Part shown: positions 1-6,412 of the stretch, one piece after another
Position numbering within the stretch: the first letter of the stretch is position 1
Layout: each line of letters opens with the position of its first letter
NCBI RefSeq assembly: GCF_000023125.1
Contig: NC_013037.1
Span: 4,379,501-4,443,500, forward strand
From: Dyadobacter fermentans DSM 18053
GTDB taxonomy: Bacteria > Bacteroidota > Bacteroidia > Cytophagales > Spirosomataceae
Direction of reading: 5' to 3'
DNA: 64,000 nt
Notes under the pieces: model-generated
The model's database searches: none
What the model was told of the DNA's origin: nothing
What the model saw: only the letters and a program-made list of their open reading frames with translations
Translations under genes and position numbers: made by a program

Positions 1-125
1 AACAGGTAGTGAGGCATCTCAAAGTGAACAAAATCCTCAAAGCCGCATTAGAAAAACCCGAAGCTAAAGCCGCCCTCCTGGGCGTGTTCCAGACGCTTAT
101 TAACGAGTTGGAGGAGGCGGGGTGA
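1..125 (+). CDS. tssB: TssB, type VI secretion sheath small subunit (3' end only)
   Basis: Only the last 40 or so codons are in the window; reading starts in frame at base 3 and ends at TGA 123-125. The visible tail is a charged amphipathic helix (VRHLKVNKILKAALEKPEAK, then a short acidic end), as expected for the C-terminal helix of the contractile-sheath small subunit. The main reason for the name is position: it lies directly upstream of tssC, and tssB-tssC is the usual order because the two proteins co-assemble into the sheath. The 5' end lies outside the window, so this is an inference from context. Confidence 0.7.
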   Translation, partial: QVVRHLKVNKILKAALEKPEAKAALLGVFQTLINELEEAG

Positions 126-129
126 TCAT

Positions 130-336
130 AATGAGTGAATGAGTCAATGAGTCAATGAGTGAATTTTGAATGATCGAATGATTGAATGACCGAATACCTC
201 CGGTTGAAGTCAGCGATTCATATACAAAACGCCATTCAACCCCTAATCTATTCACTCATTCACTCATTCACTCATTCACTCATTCGAAATTCAACCATTC
301 ACTCATTCAATCATTCAATCATTCAATCATTCAAAA
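130..336. repeat. Interleaved inverted arrays of 8-base repeats before tssC
   Basis: The whole tssB-tssC gap is built from octamers of the types AATGAGTG and AATGATTG and their complements ATTCACTC and ATTCAATC. Arm L1 (130-164) is complementary to R1 (250-284) at 33 of 35 positions. Arm L2 (164-195) is complementary to R2 (305-336) at 29 of 32. The order L1-L2-R1-R2 means the two stems cross, so they must either exclude each other or form a pseudoknot. R2 ends six bases before the tssC start codon at 343. The period of 8 is not a multiple of 3, and reading frames over the array are artefacts. Confidence 0.9.
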
Positions 337-342
337 TTTCAC

Positions 343-1710
343 ATGGCAGACAATACAAAAACATCCCAGGAAGCCACCCCGGCGCTTCGCGAACGCGTAG
401 CGGTTCCGTTGGAAACCGGCTTGCCGCAGCTGGCCAAATATGGCAGTTTCGACCTCGTAGAGACGATTATCGAGGGTGCGGCGAACATTAATCCCGAAAA
501 AAAGGCACGCAAGAAGATATTCCTCACCGAGGCCGACAAAAAGAAAGAGCGCCAGCAACTGAAAAAGCGGCTGGAATTATGGTCGGAACTGCTGAGCAGC
601 GCCGAAAGTGTGCCGGATATGATCGAAGCCGGCCAGAAACAGGCGGATTCGGCATTTGAACTGCTGAAAGAAAACTTGGGCAAGGCCGTAGAGCAGGTCC
701 GTCCGCTGGAACAATCGTACCGCTCGGTGGCGATGTTTTTCAAAAATACAGAGCAGGATAAGGTTAAAAACGTCACTTTCCTGAATGCCGCGCCGGACCA
801 GTTGCAGGACCTGGATGTGACCACGTTCATCGACGCCGTGGGCGAAGAGCTGGCTTCGAAATACGACCGCCTCGATTTGCGGGAAAATTATTCGATCCTG
901 AATGTACCCGGCTATCTCGGTTCGGGAAAAGTAGTGGATAAATGGGCGAAAATGGCCCATAAAAACAAGGTAATGCTGCTTACCGACTTCATGCATTTGG
1001 ATGCGCCGGAGGACGTGATGGAACTCTTCGAATCCGCTAACCTGACCGGCGGCTCGGCGCATTTATCGAATGTGATGATGACCTGCAACTGGCTCGTAGG
1101 CCGTGCGAAACACGACGACCTGGGCGAAGAGGACGATCTCTACATTCCCCCATCGACTGCCCTGGCCGGCAATGTTTACAAAACCCTGATGTCGCAGGTG
1201 GCGGCGGGTAAGAAACACGGCACGCTGAGCGAAGTGGATGGCGTACGCTTCCCGCTCAAAAAATCGGAAATCGCCGATCTGGAAAAAATGGGGCTGATCC
1301 CGATGGTGAATGAATACAGCAAGGTTATGGCTTTCTCTGCCAAAACGCTGTTCAATGGCGATAATGTCGGCTTGCAAACCTACTCAGTAGTCCGCGTTTT
1401 CGATTACATCACGAAGGTGCTTATCGATTTCCTGAACCGACGCGCGTTCGAAAACTTCGACTACAACACCAAAAACGACCTGAAAAAACAGATCATCAAG
1501 TTTCTCGACAGCGTAACCGGCCCGGGCAAACTGATCGAAAAATTCAGTGTGATGCGTTTTGAGCAGGACAAAAACCAGAAAGACAAAGTGTATCTCGACA
1601 TCCACATGGTACCCTATTTCCCAGCCAAAAACTTCATGATCGCCCTCACCGGCCAGAAAGGAGACGATCTGGACGCGGCAGCCTGGGCGGCGGAGTATGC
1701 GCAGCAGTAG
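343..1710 (+). CDS. tssC: TssC, type VI secretion sheath large subunit
   Basis: A 455-residue protein with the size and features of the T6SS sheath large subunit. There is a charged N-terminal part (Lys/Arg-rich around residues 45-70), a central region that reads like the sheath core (SVAMFFKNTEQDKVKNVTF onward), and a conserved-looking C-terminal half ending in a short helix (DDLDAAAWAAEYAQ). With TssB it builds the contractile cytoplasmic sheath that drives the Hcp tube. The start at ATG 343 gives MADNTKTSQE and sits just after the repeat array. The gene is flanked on both sides by octamer inverted repeats, which is unusual inside a secretion operon. Confidence 0.9.
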   Translation: MADNTKTSQEATPALRERVAVPLETGLPQLAKYGSFDLVETIIEGAANINPEKKARKKIFLTEADKKKERQQLKKRLELWSELLSSAESVPDMIEAGQKQADSAFELLKENLGKAVEQVRPLEQSYRSVAMFFKNTEQDKVKNVTFLNAAPDQLQDLDVTTFIDAVGEELASKYDRLDLRENYSILNVPGYLGSGKVVDKWAKMAHKNKVMLLTDFMHLDAPEDVMELFESANLTGGSAHLSNVMMTCNWLVGRAKHDDLGEEDDLYIPPSTALAGNVYKTLMSQVAAGKKHGTLSEVDGVRFPLKKSEIADLEKMGLIPMVNEYSKVMAFSAKTLFNGDNVGLQTYSVVRVFDYITKVLIDFLNRRAFENFDYNTKNDLKKQIIKFLDSVTGPGKLIEKFSVMRFEQDKNQKDKVYLDIHMVPYFPAKNFMIALTGQKGDDLDAAAWAAEYAQQ

Positions 1711-1711
1711 T

Positions 1712-1810
1712 AATGAGTGAATTTGCGAATGAGTGAATGAGTGAATCGTTACTCATCCCATTCAATGCCTCACCTATTCACTCATTCACTCATTGACCCA
1801 TTCACTCATT
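1712..1810. repeat. 35-bp imperfect hairpin of 8-base repeats after tssC
   Basis: Arm 1712-1746 and arm 1776-1810 are reverse complements at 31 of 35 positions, around a 29-nt loop. The arms are made of the same AATGAGTG/ATTCACTC units as the array before tssC. The hairpin begins two bases after the tssC stop and ends 11 bases before the next start codon. There is no T-run after it, so it does not look like a simple intrinsic terminator. Confidence 0.9.
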
Positions 1811-1821
1811 AAAGACTACCG

Positions 1822-2229
1822 ATGCCCTTCAGCACCACCCTAAAAATCGACAACGACCACGAGTACAGCGTCATGTTCATGGAATTTGAGCTGCACCAGA
1901 CGGTGGATGATGCGATGTCTATTACGTCGCCTATCCAATGGGCGCACCTGTATATGGAGCTGGAAATGGTCCTCGACGACTTTTTGATTGAATGGGCCAA
2001 CAAGCCTTCACAGAAATACGACCTGACCGTGGAGCAGTTTGGAGAAACAGGTGCGTTTAAAACGCTCAGTTTCAAAGACGCCGTCTGCATTGAGTTTGTA
2101 GAAATGTTTGACGACGGCACCGATGACCTCGACAAGGCGCTTACCAACCGGTTACAGAATTTTATCACCTGCATTACCGTAACGGCCGGGAATGTGGAAA
2201 TCAACGAAGCCAAACTCGAAAACTTCTAG
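1822..2229 (+). CDS. TssD-like (Hcp-fold) protein, divergent
   Basis: A 135-residue protein that can be aligned by eye with the canonical TssD at 4619. It has an N-terminal beta-rich part with a Q-T-V-D-D segment (compare Q-S-I-D-D), a central short helix (LDDFLIEWANK, compare SLWEWM), and a Phe-x-Asp-Ala-x-Cys segment in place of the Asp-x-Tyr-Cys motif. It is more acidic and shorter in the loops than tube Hcp. It is followed 3 bases later by another TssD-like gene and then vgrG, so a tube-end or adaptor role next to the spike is possible, but that is inference. Confidence 0.68.
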   Translation: MPFSTTLKIDNDHEYSVMFMEFELHQTVDDAMSITSPIQWAHLYMELEMVLDDFLIEWANKPSQKYDLTVEQFGETGAFKTLSFKDAVCIEFVEMFDDGTDDLDKALTNRLQNFITCITVTAGNVEINEAKLENF

Positions 2230-2232
2230 CAT

Positions 2233-2733
2233 ATGGCTGAGCAGGACGCTACCATTGGCGTGGAGGCGCATTTGACGCTCGACGGGAAGGCATTTACCGT
2301 CCGAAAGATCGCATACGGCTGCAACCGCAACGCCGACGAGCGCGGTAGTCCGACGGATTCTCCGAAGGTCCGGCTCATCCGGATGACGATCACTCCCACG
2401 CAGAACGACGATTTCGCATTGCTCTACGACTGGGCATTCAAAAATGACCGGAAACTGAGCGGACAGGTAGAGTTCAAATACGACAACGACTCGCAGATCC
2501 TGCGCAAAATGGAGTTTGAAGAGGCCTATTGCGTCGGTTTCCGCGAGGCGTTTCGGGCGAAGCGGTCGACGATCCGCGGACACCAACTCGCGCATGTGCC
2601 GGATACGAAAGGTTACCTGCCGCAGCATCGCGGCAAACATTATTTCCTGCGCGACAGCAGCCTCGCATTGGTTTACGAGCTGGTGATTTTGCCGCAGAAA
2701 GTCAAAATCGGACAGGTTGAAATAAGCAGTTAA
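2233..2733 (+). CDS. TssD-like (Hcp-fold) protein next to VgrG
   Basis: A 166-residue protein sharing the pattern of TssD: a segment NADERGSPTDSPKV that matches the D-x-x-G-R-x-S-S turn, a central Tyr-Asp-Trp helix, and Glu-Ala-Tyr-Cys-Val-Gly-Phe matching the D-V-Y-C-V-Q-Y motif of the canonical copy. It carries a basic insertion of about 25 residues (around 110-140, rich in Arg and His) before the last beta strands. The stop codon directly abuts the vgrG start (2733/2734), which suggests coupled translation. It may cap or adapt the tube to VgrG, or be a second tube subunit. Confidence 0.72.
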   Translation: MAEQDATIGVEAHLTLDGKAFTVRKIAYGCNRNADERGSPTDSPKVRLIRMTITPTQNDDFALLYDWAFKNDRKLSGQVEFKYDNDSQILRKMEFEEAYCVGFREAFRAKRSTIRGHQLAHVPDTKGYLPQHRGKHYFLRDSSLALVYELVILPQKVKIGQVEISS

Positions 2734-4572
2734 ATGGCACGACAGGTTAATACGAGCATTGAAATCGAAGGCGGGATCGAGATTACGCGGCACCTTGGGC
2801 TGGTGATCGAGCAGGATTTGTTTGCTCACCACTGGTTCGAGCTACTGGTCCCGTTCGACCAGCTGGAAAACGAAGGTGAGCATTTTTTCAACCGCTCGCA
2901 CCGGGCGGTAATGGGCAAGAAAATCACTTTTTCGTTCAGTCCGCGCCTCGGCTCCGATTCTTTCGATTTTGTATTTCAAGGCATTGTAACCGAAATCCGG
3001 CTGCGTAGCCTGAGCGACATGAGCAGCGCATTTGTATTGAAAGGATTTAGCCCGACTATCGTTCTCGAAGATTCCATTCAGCGGCGGTCGTTCCTGCGCG
3101 GGACGGTCCAGGATATTTTCAATGCAGTGCTACAACCCTACCCGCAGAATTTACTCCGAAAACAGCTCAGCCCGGAAAATGGGAGCAGGCAGGTGCCATT
3201 TACCCAATACAACGAAAGCAATTACAAGTTCCTCTGCCGCGTCGCCGACCGTTGCTGCGAGTGGTTTTACTACAATGGCCGTGAGCTGGTGCTGGGAAAC
3301 AGCGGTTCGGAGGAAGTCGATTTTCTGGTGGATGGTTTGCAAAACTTCGACGTCGCATTAAAACTGCAACCGGCTGCATTCAGTTTTGAAGGATACAACT
3401 ACACCGTTCCGCAGGCATTTACAGGGCAATCGTCGCAGCAGCATGTGGACGGCCTTACCTCGCTCAGCGAGTTTGCATTGGAGCAGTCCGACAGCCTTTT
3501 TGCACAAACCTCCCTCCTGCCGTCGCCCGAAATCGTAAGCGGGCAGGGCGAAATCGACGAACTTACCAAAATGGAGCGCTCGGCGCGGGTAACCTCGATG
3601 GTCGACTTCAAAGGCTCTGGCGAAACTCCGACCATGAGCGTGGGAACGGTGCTGGCCGTGAAAGGCCGCCGGCTGAATGAGCGTGGAGAGGAATACCAGG
3701 AGAATTTCGGCAAATACCGGGTCGTGCATATCCGCCACGAGGTGAACACGGCCGGCAGCTACCGCAACACATTCAATGCAGTTCCCGAGTCGGCGCAGCA
3801 TCCGCCTAATAATCCATTCGTGCGAAACCCGCTCGGCGAGACGGAACAGGCGGAGGTGATCGCCAACGACGATAGTGCAAGCCTCGGGCGCGTGCGCGTG
3901 AAGTTCTTTTGGAGCCAGGCCCGGCAGCAGGACCAGGAGTCGATCTGGATGCGGGTGGGGACGATGCACAATGCAGCGGGCCGCGGCGTCAACTTCGTGC
4001 CCGAGGTAGGTGCCATGGTGATGGTTGGCTACGAGGGTAACCTGGCCGAAAATCCGTTCGTGATGACTTGCCTTTATCCCAAACCCGAAGAAGAGATCAG
4101 CTACTCGCCCGAAAACAACGATTTCAAAGTGATCGCCACGCGGTCGGGAAACATGGTGCTGTTCATCGATGAAGACGGTGATGCCAAAATCCAGATCAGC
4201 AACCGGAACAAAACGGACACATTTCTGGTATTCGCATTCAAGGACGACGGCAAGATCAGGATTCACGTCGAAAACGGGCTTTTCGAGGTCAAATCCAAAC
4301 AAATAAATATTGAGGCGACCGAGGACATCACGGTAAGCGCGGGCGGGAAATTCGACTTACATGCTGGTGAAATTTCCATGAAGGCCGATCAAAGCATTCA
4401 AACAGAGAGCGGTACCGAGACGAAAATCAAGGCAGGGACCGAGCTGGAAACCGAGGGCACCGCATCCGCAAAAATGAAAGGGGCGCAGCTCACGCTGGAA
4501 GGCGACGCGCTTGCCGAACTGAAAAGCGGCGGCACAACGGTCATCCAGGGCTCGCTCATTACGCTCAATTAG
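2734..4572 (+). CDS. vgrG: VgrG / TssI spike protein
   Basis: A 612-residue VgrG. The first 360 or so residues form the gp27-like part (YNESNYKFLCRVADRCCEWF is the typical signature). An OB-fold gp5-like domain follows at about 370-450 (SLGRVRVKFFW and FVPEVGAMVMVGYEGN). From about 515 to the end there is a repetitive Val/Ile/Glu/Lys beta-helix spike (for example IEATEDITVSAGGKFDL). It trimerises to tip the Hcp tube. There is no extra C-terminal enzymatic domain, and no PAAR or obvious effector/immunity pair follows, so cargo is probably encoded elsewhere. It abuts the TssD-like gene upstream. Confidence 0.92.
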   Translation: MARQVNTSIEIEGGIEITRHLGLVIEQDLFAHHWFELLVPFDQLENEGEHFFNRSHRAVMGKKITFSFSPRLGSDSFDFVFQGIVTEIRLRSLSDMSSAFVLKGFSPTIVLEDSIQRRSFLRGTVQDIFNAVLQPYPQNLLRKQLSPENGSRQVPFTQYNESNYKFLCRVADRCCEWFYYNGRELVLGNSGSEEVDFLVDGLQNFDVALKLQPAAFSFEGYNYTVPQAFTGQSSQQHVDGLTSLSEFALEQSDSLFAQTSLLPSPEIVSGQGEIDELTKMERSARVTSMVDFKGSGETPTMSVGTVLAVKGRRLNERGEEYQENFGKYRVVHIRHEVNTAGSYRNTFNAVPESAQHPPNNPFVRNPLGETEQAEVIANDDSASLGRVRVKFFWSQARQQDQESIWMRVGTMHNAAGRGVNFVPEVGAMVMVGYEGNLAENPFVMTCLYPKPEEEISYSPENNDFKVIATRSGNMVLFIDEDGDAKIQISNRNKTDTFLVFAFKDDGKIRIHVENGLFEVKSKQINIEATEDITVSAGGKFDLHAGEISMKADQSIQTESGTETKIKAGTELETEGTASAKMKGAQLTLEGDALAELKSGGTTVIQGSLITLN

Positions 4573-4618
4573 TCAATATATCCAAAACCAATTCATTCAC
4601 TTTTAAACACTTACAACT

Positions 4619-5035
4619 ATGCCAGCTTCAAGTTTTGACGCTTATTTTACCTGGGATGGCGGCCCGTCCGGCGACGGTATTGCCGTGATCTCGTGCAGCT
4701 ACGCCCTGTCCCAATCCATTGACGATAAAGGACGCGTTTCTTCCAAAGTATATGGAGGTACCGTTTTCATACAAGTCGATTCTTCGAGCGCCAGCGACAG
4801 CCAGAGCCTCTGGGAATGGATGGTAGACCCGGACGGCAAAAAGCCTTCGGCCAAAATCACTTTCAAAAACGTGGATGAGGAACAAACGCAGAAGGAGCTA
4901 GAACTGACCGACGTGTACTGCGTGCAATACAGCGAAAGTTTCGTGGAAACCGGCTCGATGCCCATGACAACCAGCCTGACGCTTTCGGCTCGGGAGATCA
5001 AGCTGTTCGGTACGCCGCATACTAACCGCTGGTAG
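4619..5035 (+). CDS. tssD: TssD (Hcp) tube protein
   Basis: A 138-residue Hcp family protein of the Bacteroidota kind. It opens MPASSFDAYFTWDG, has the turn SQSIDDKGRVSSKVYGG, the helix SLWEWMVD and the Asp-Val-Tyr-Cys-Val-Gln-Tyr motif, and ends in the usual beta strands (LTLSAREIKLFG). Hcp hexamers stack into the inner tube that is pushed out by sheath contraction, and also carry small effectors. It is 46 bases downstream of vgrG and is followed by a large palindrome (5041-5118) that probably closes the transcript. Of the three TssD-type genes here, this is the most canonical. Confidence 0.9.
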   Translation: MPASSFDAYFTWDGGPSGDGIAVISCSYALSQSIDDKGRVSSKVYGGTVFIQVDSSSASDSQSLWEWMVDPDGKKPSAKITFKNVDEEQTQKELELTDVYCVQYSESFVETGSMPMTTSLTLSAREIKLFGTPHTNRW

Positions 5036-5040
5036 TAGCC

Positions 5041-5118
5041 TGTCAGCCTGAGCGGAGTCGAAGGCCGGTACCGTACCGTCCTTCGACCGCCGGGCGACCC
5101 CGTCCGCTCAGGCTGACA
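5041..5118. repeat. Compound palindrome after tssD, probable terminator or dispersed repeat
   Basis: An outer perfect 16-bp stem pairs 5041-5056 with 5103-5118. Inside it an 8-bp stem pairs 5057-5064 with 5080-5087. Bases 5088-5102 bulge out on the right side. The arm core (GTCAGCCTGAGCGGAGTCGA) resembles a dispersed intergenic palindrome that I recall from many Bacteroidota genomes. It lies between convergent tssD (+) and tssN (-) and probably ends both transcripts. Confidence 0.8.
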
Positions 5119-5137
5119 ATAAATACAAATTGCGCCC

Positions 5138-5905
5138 CTACCCTCGCACGGCCACGATTGTCTCATTATCGACAATGTGATTGGCCTGGAAAGTAAGGTC
5201 CGGGTCCATATAAACGCGGCGCTTGTACCAGGGTAACTTTTTATAGAACAGCCAGCCGTACGGCGTGCCATCGGGCGCGAGATACTCGACCGGGCTGCCG
5301 GGATTGCGATCATTGTAGTCGTTCAGGAAAATAAAAAACAGCTCGCCGAATAGCATTGAATGCGGTGCCTTGGCCCGGAAGTTGGTGAATGCGGGCTCGC
5401 CCGCCGTTTTGGTAAATTCAAACTGGATTACCAGCACGCGGGAAAGATCGAGCAGATCCATGTCCGGCAACGGCTGCCCTACCGGGTAATGCCACTTTTT
5501 ATAATCCCTGAGCGGAATTTCGAGGTAACTCTGATAAACCCGCGCTACAAAAACCGGGAACAAAAAACCCACCAGCGCCGTAGCCATTCCCAAACCTTTA
5601 GAAAGCTCCTGCGCGACTTTGTGATACAAAAAAATGACTGCAAGGGCCGTCAGCAGCGTGATCAGCAAGGTAAAACCGATTGCCCGCGCGGAACGGTTTT
5701 CAAAAAGCCGGCCAAACCATTGCGAAAGCAGGTAAACGTGCAGGATACCCAATAAGAGAAAGGCGCCCATGGCCATCGGATAGGCGTCGCGGTAGTCGAT
5801 GATCCAGAAACCGAGCGCCCCTACCAACGTCAGCAAGGCTGTCAGCACGACTGCATACAAAAGTTGAAGGCGTTGTGTGACAGTTTTAACAAACGGAAGG
5901 TTCAT
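5138..5905 (-). CDS. tssN: TssN, membrane component of T6SS-iii
   Basis: A 255-residue protein with four predicted membrane segments in the first half (about residues 14-36, 43-64, 75-96, 103-124) and a soluble C-terminal half starting around residue 130. This layout and the neighbours fit TssN, a component specific to the Bacteroidota T6SS subtype that lacks TssJ/L/M. It is thought to be part of the alternative membrane complex. It is transcribed against the rest of the locus, with its own minus-strand -7 box (5939 down to 5932). The name rests on topology and location rather than on a signature motif. Confidence 0.72.
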   Translation of the reverse strand: MNLPFVKTVTQRLQLLYAVVLTALLTLVGALGFWIIDYRDAYPMAMGAFLLLGILHVYLLSQWFGRLFENRSARAIGFTLLITLLTALAVIFLYHKVAQELSKGLGMATALVGFLFPVFVARVYQSYLEIPLRDYKKWHYPVGQPLPDMDLLDLSRVLVIQFEFTKTAGEPAFTNFRAKAPHSMLFGELFFIFLNDYNDRNPGSPVEYLAPDGTPYGWLFYKKLPWYKRRVYMDPDLTFQANHIVDNETIVAVRG

Positions 5906-5931
5906 CGGGGGCTTACAGGTTGGTGATCAGA

Positions 5932-5939
5932 CAAAAATA
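5932..5939 (-). promoter_or_regulatory. -7 promoter box for tssN
   Basis: On the minus strand the sequence is TATTTTTG, a perfect match to the Bacteroidota TAnnTTTG box. It lies 27 bases before the tssN start codon, so transcription would begin close to 5925. No clear -33 box is seen. Confidence 0.5.
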
Positions 5940-5982
5940 AGTCAGACTTTCATTAATACAACCACAATTTATTAAACGCCGG

Positions 5983-6411
5983 ATGGAAGATCAAAACTAT
6001 TCGCTGCCGCTTTCGCTGGACCGGATCGTGGCTGGCCAGCCCCATCCGAAATGCCCCGACAGGGAAGCGATCCACCAGCATTTGTACCTGCTCATGGTCA
6101 CGCATTTCGATGAAAACCGGTTCGACAGTCGCTACGGCTGCGCACTTTGGGACCATGATTTTTCGGTTTTATCCCAAATCAAATGGAAAGACCTCATCCG
6201 CGAATCGCTGGAAGAAGCTGTAAATACCTATGAGCGCAGGCTGACGAACATCAAAATCCGTGTGGAAATGGAAGAATTTGAGGTTTTGACCAAAACCAAC
6301 AACTACGTCCGCAAGCGTGTCGGCATCGAAATCAAGGCGACCATCCGGCGCACGAACGAACCGTTCATTTTCTTCGAACGCATTTTCATATCACCCTTAT
6401 CCATCGAATGA
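5983..6411 (+). CDS. tssE: TssE, gp25-like baseplate protein
   Basis: A 142-residue protein of the gpW/gp25 baseplate family. It has the N-terminal helix with an acidic turn, the segment DSRYGCALWDHDF (equivalent to the R-x-G-x-x-x-W/F region), a helix with R-E-S-L-E-E-A, and then alternating beta strands ending in ERIFISP. TssE is the baseplate part that initiates sheath polymerisation. It starts a plus-strand run tssE-tssF-tssG, and its stop codon is followed by the tssF ATG after one base. Confidence 0.83.
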   Translation: MEDQNYSLPLSLDRIVAGQPHPKCPDREAIHQHLYLLMVTHFDENRFDSRYGCALWDHDFSVLSQIKWKDLIRESLEEAVNTYERRLTNIKIRVEMEEFEVLTKTNNYVRKRVGIEIKATIRRTNEPFIFFERIFISPLSIE

Positions 6412-6412
6412 C

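Noticed and set aside
130..336. CRISPR array
   Set aside because: The unit is 8 bases and contiguous, without unique spacers, and both orientations are present. No cas genes are near.
182..491. Two overlapping plus-strand reading frames before tssC
   Set aside because: They are made by translation of the 8-base repeat array (Ser/His/Ile/Phe-rich), overlap the tssC start in another frame and match no protein pattern.
6317..6412. Longer start for tssF
   Set aside because: The extra 32 residues lie inside tssE in another frame and look non-coding; ATG 6413 fits the family.
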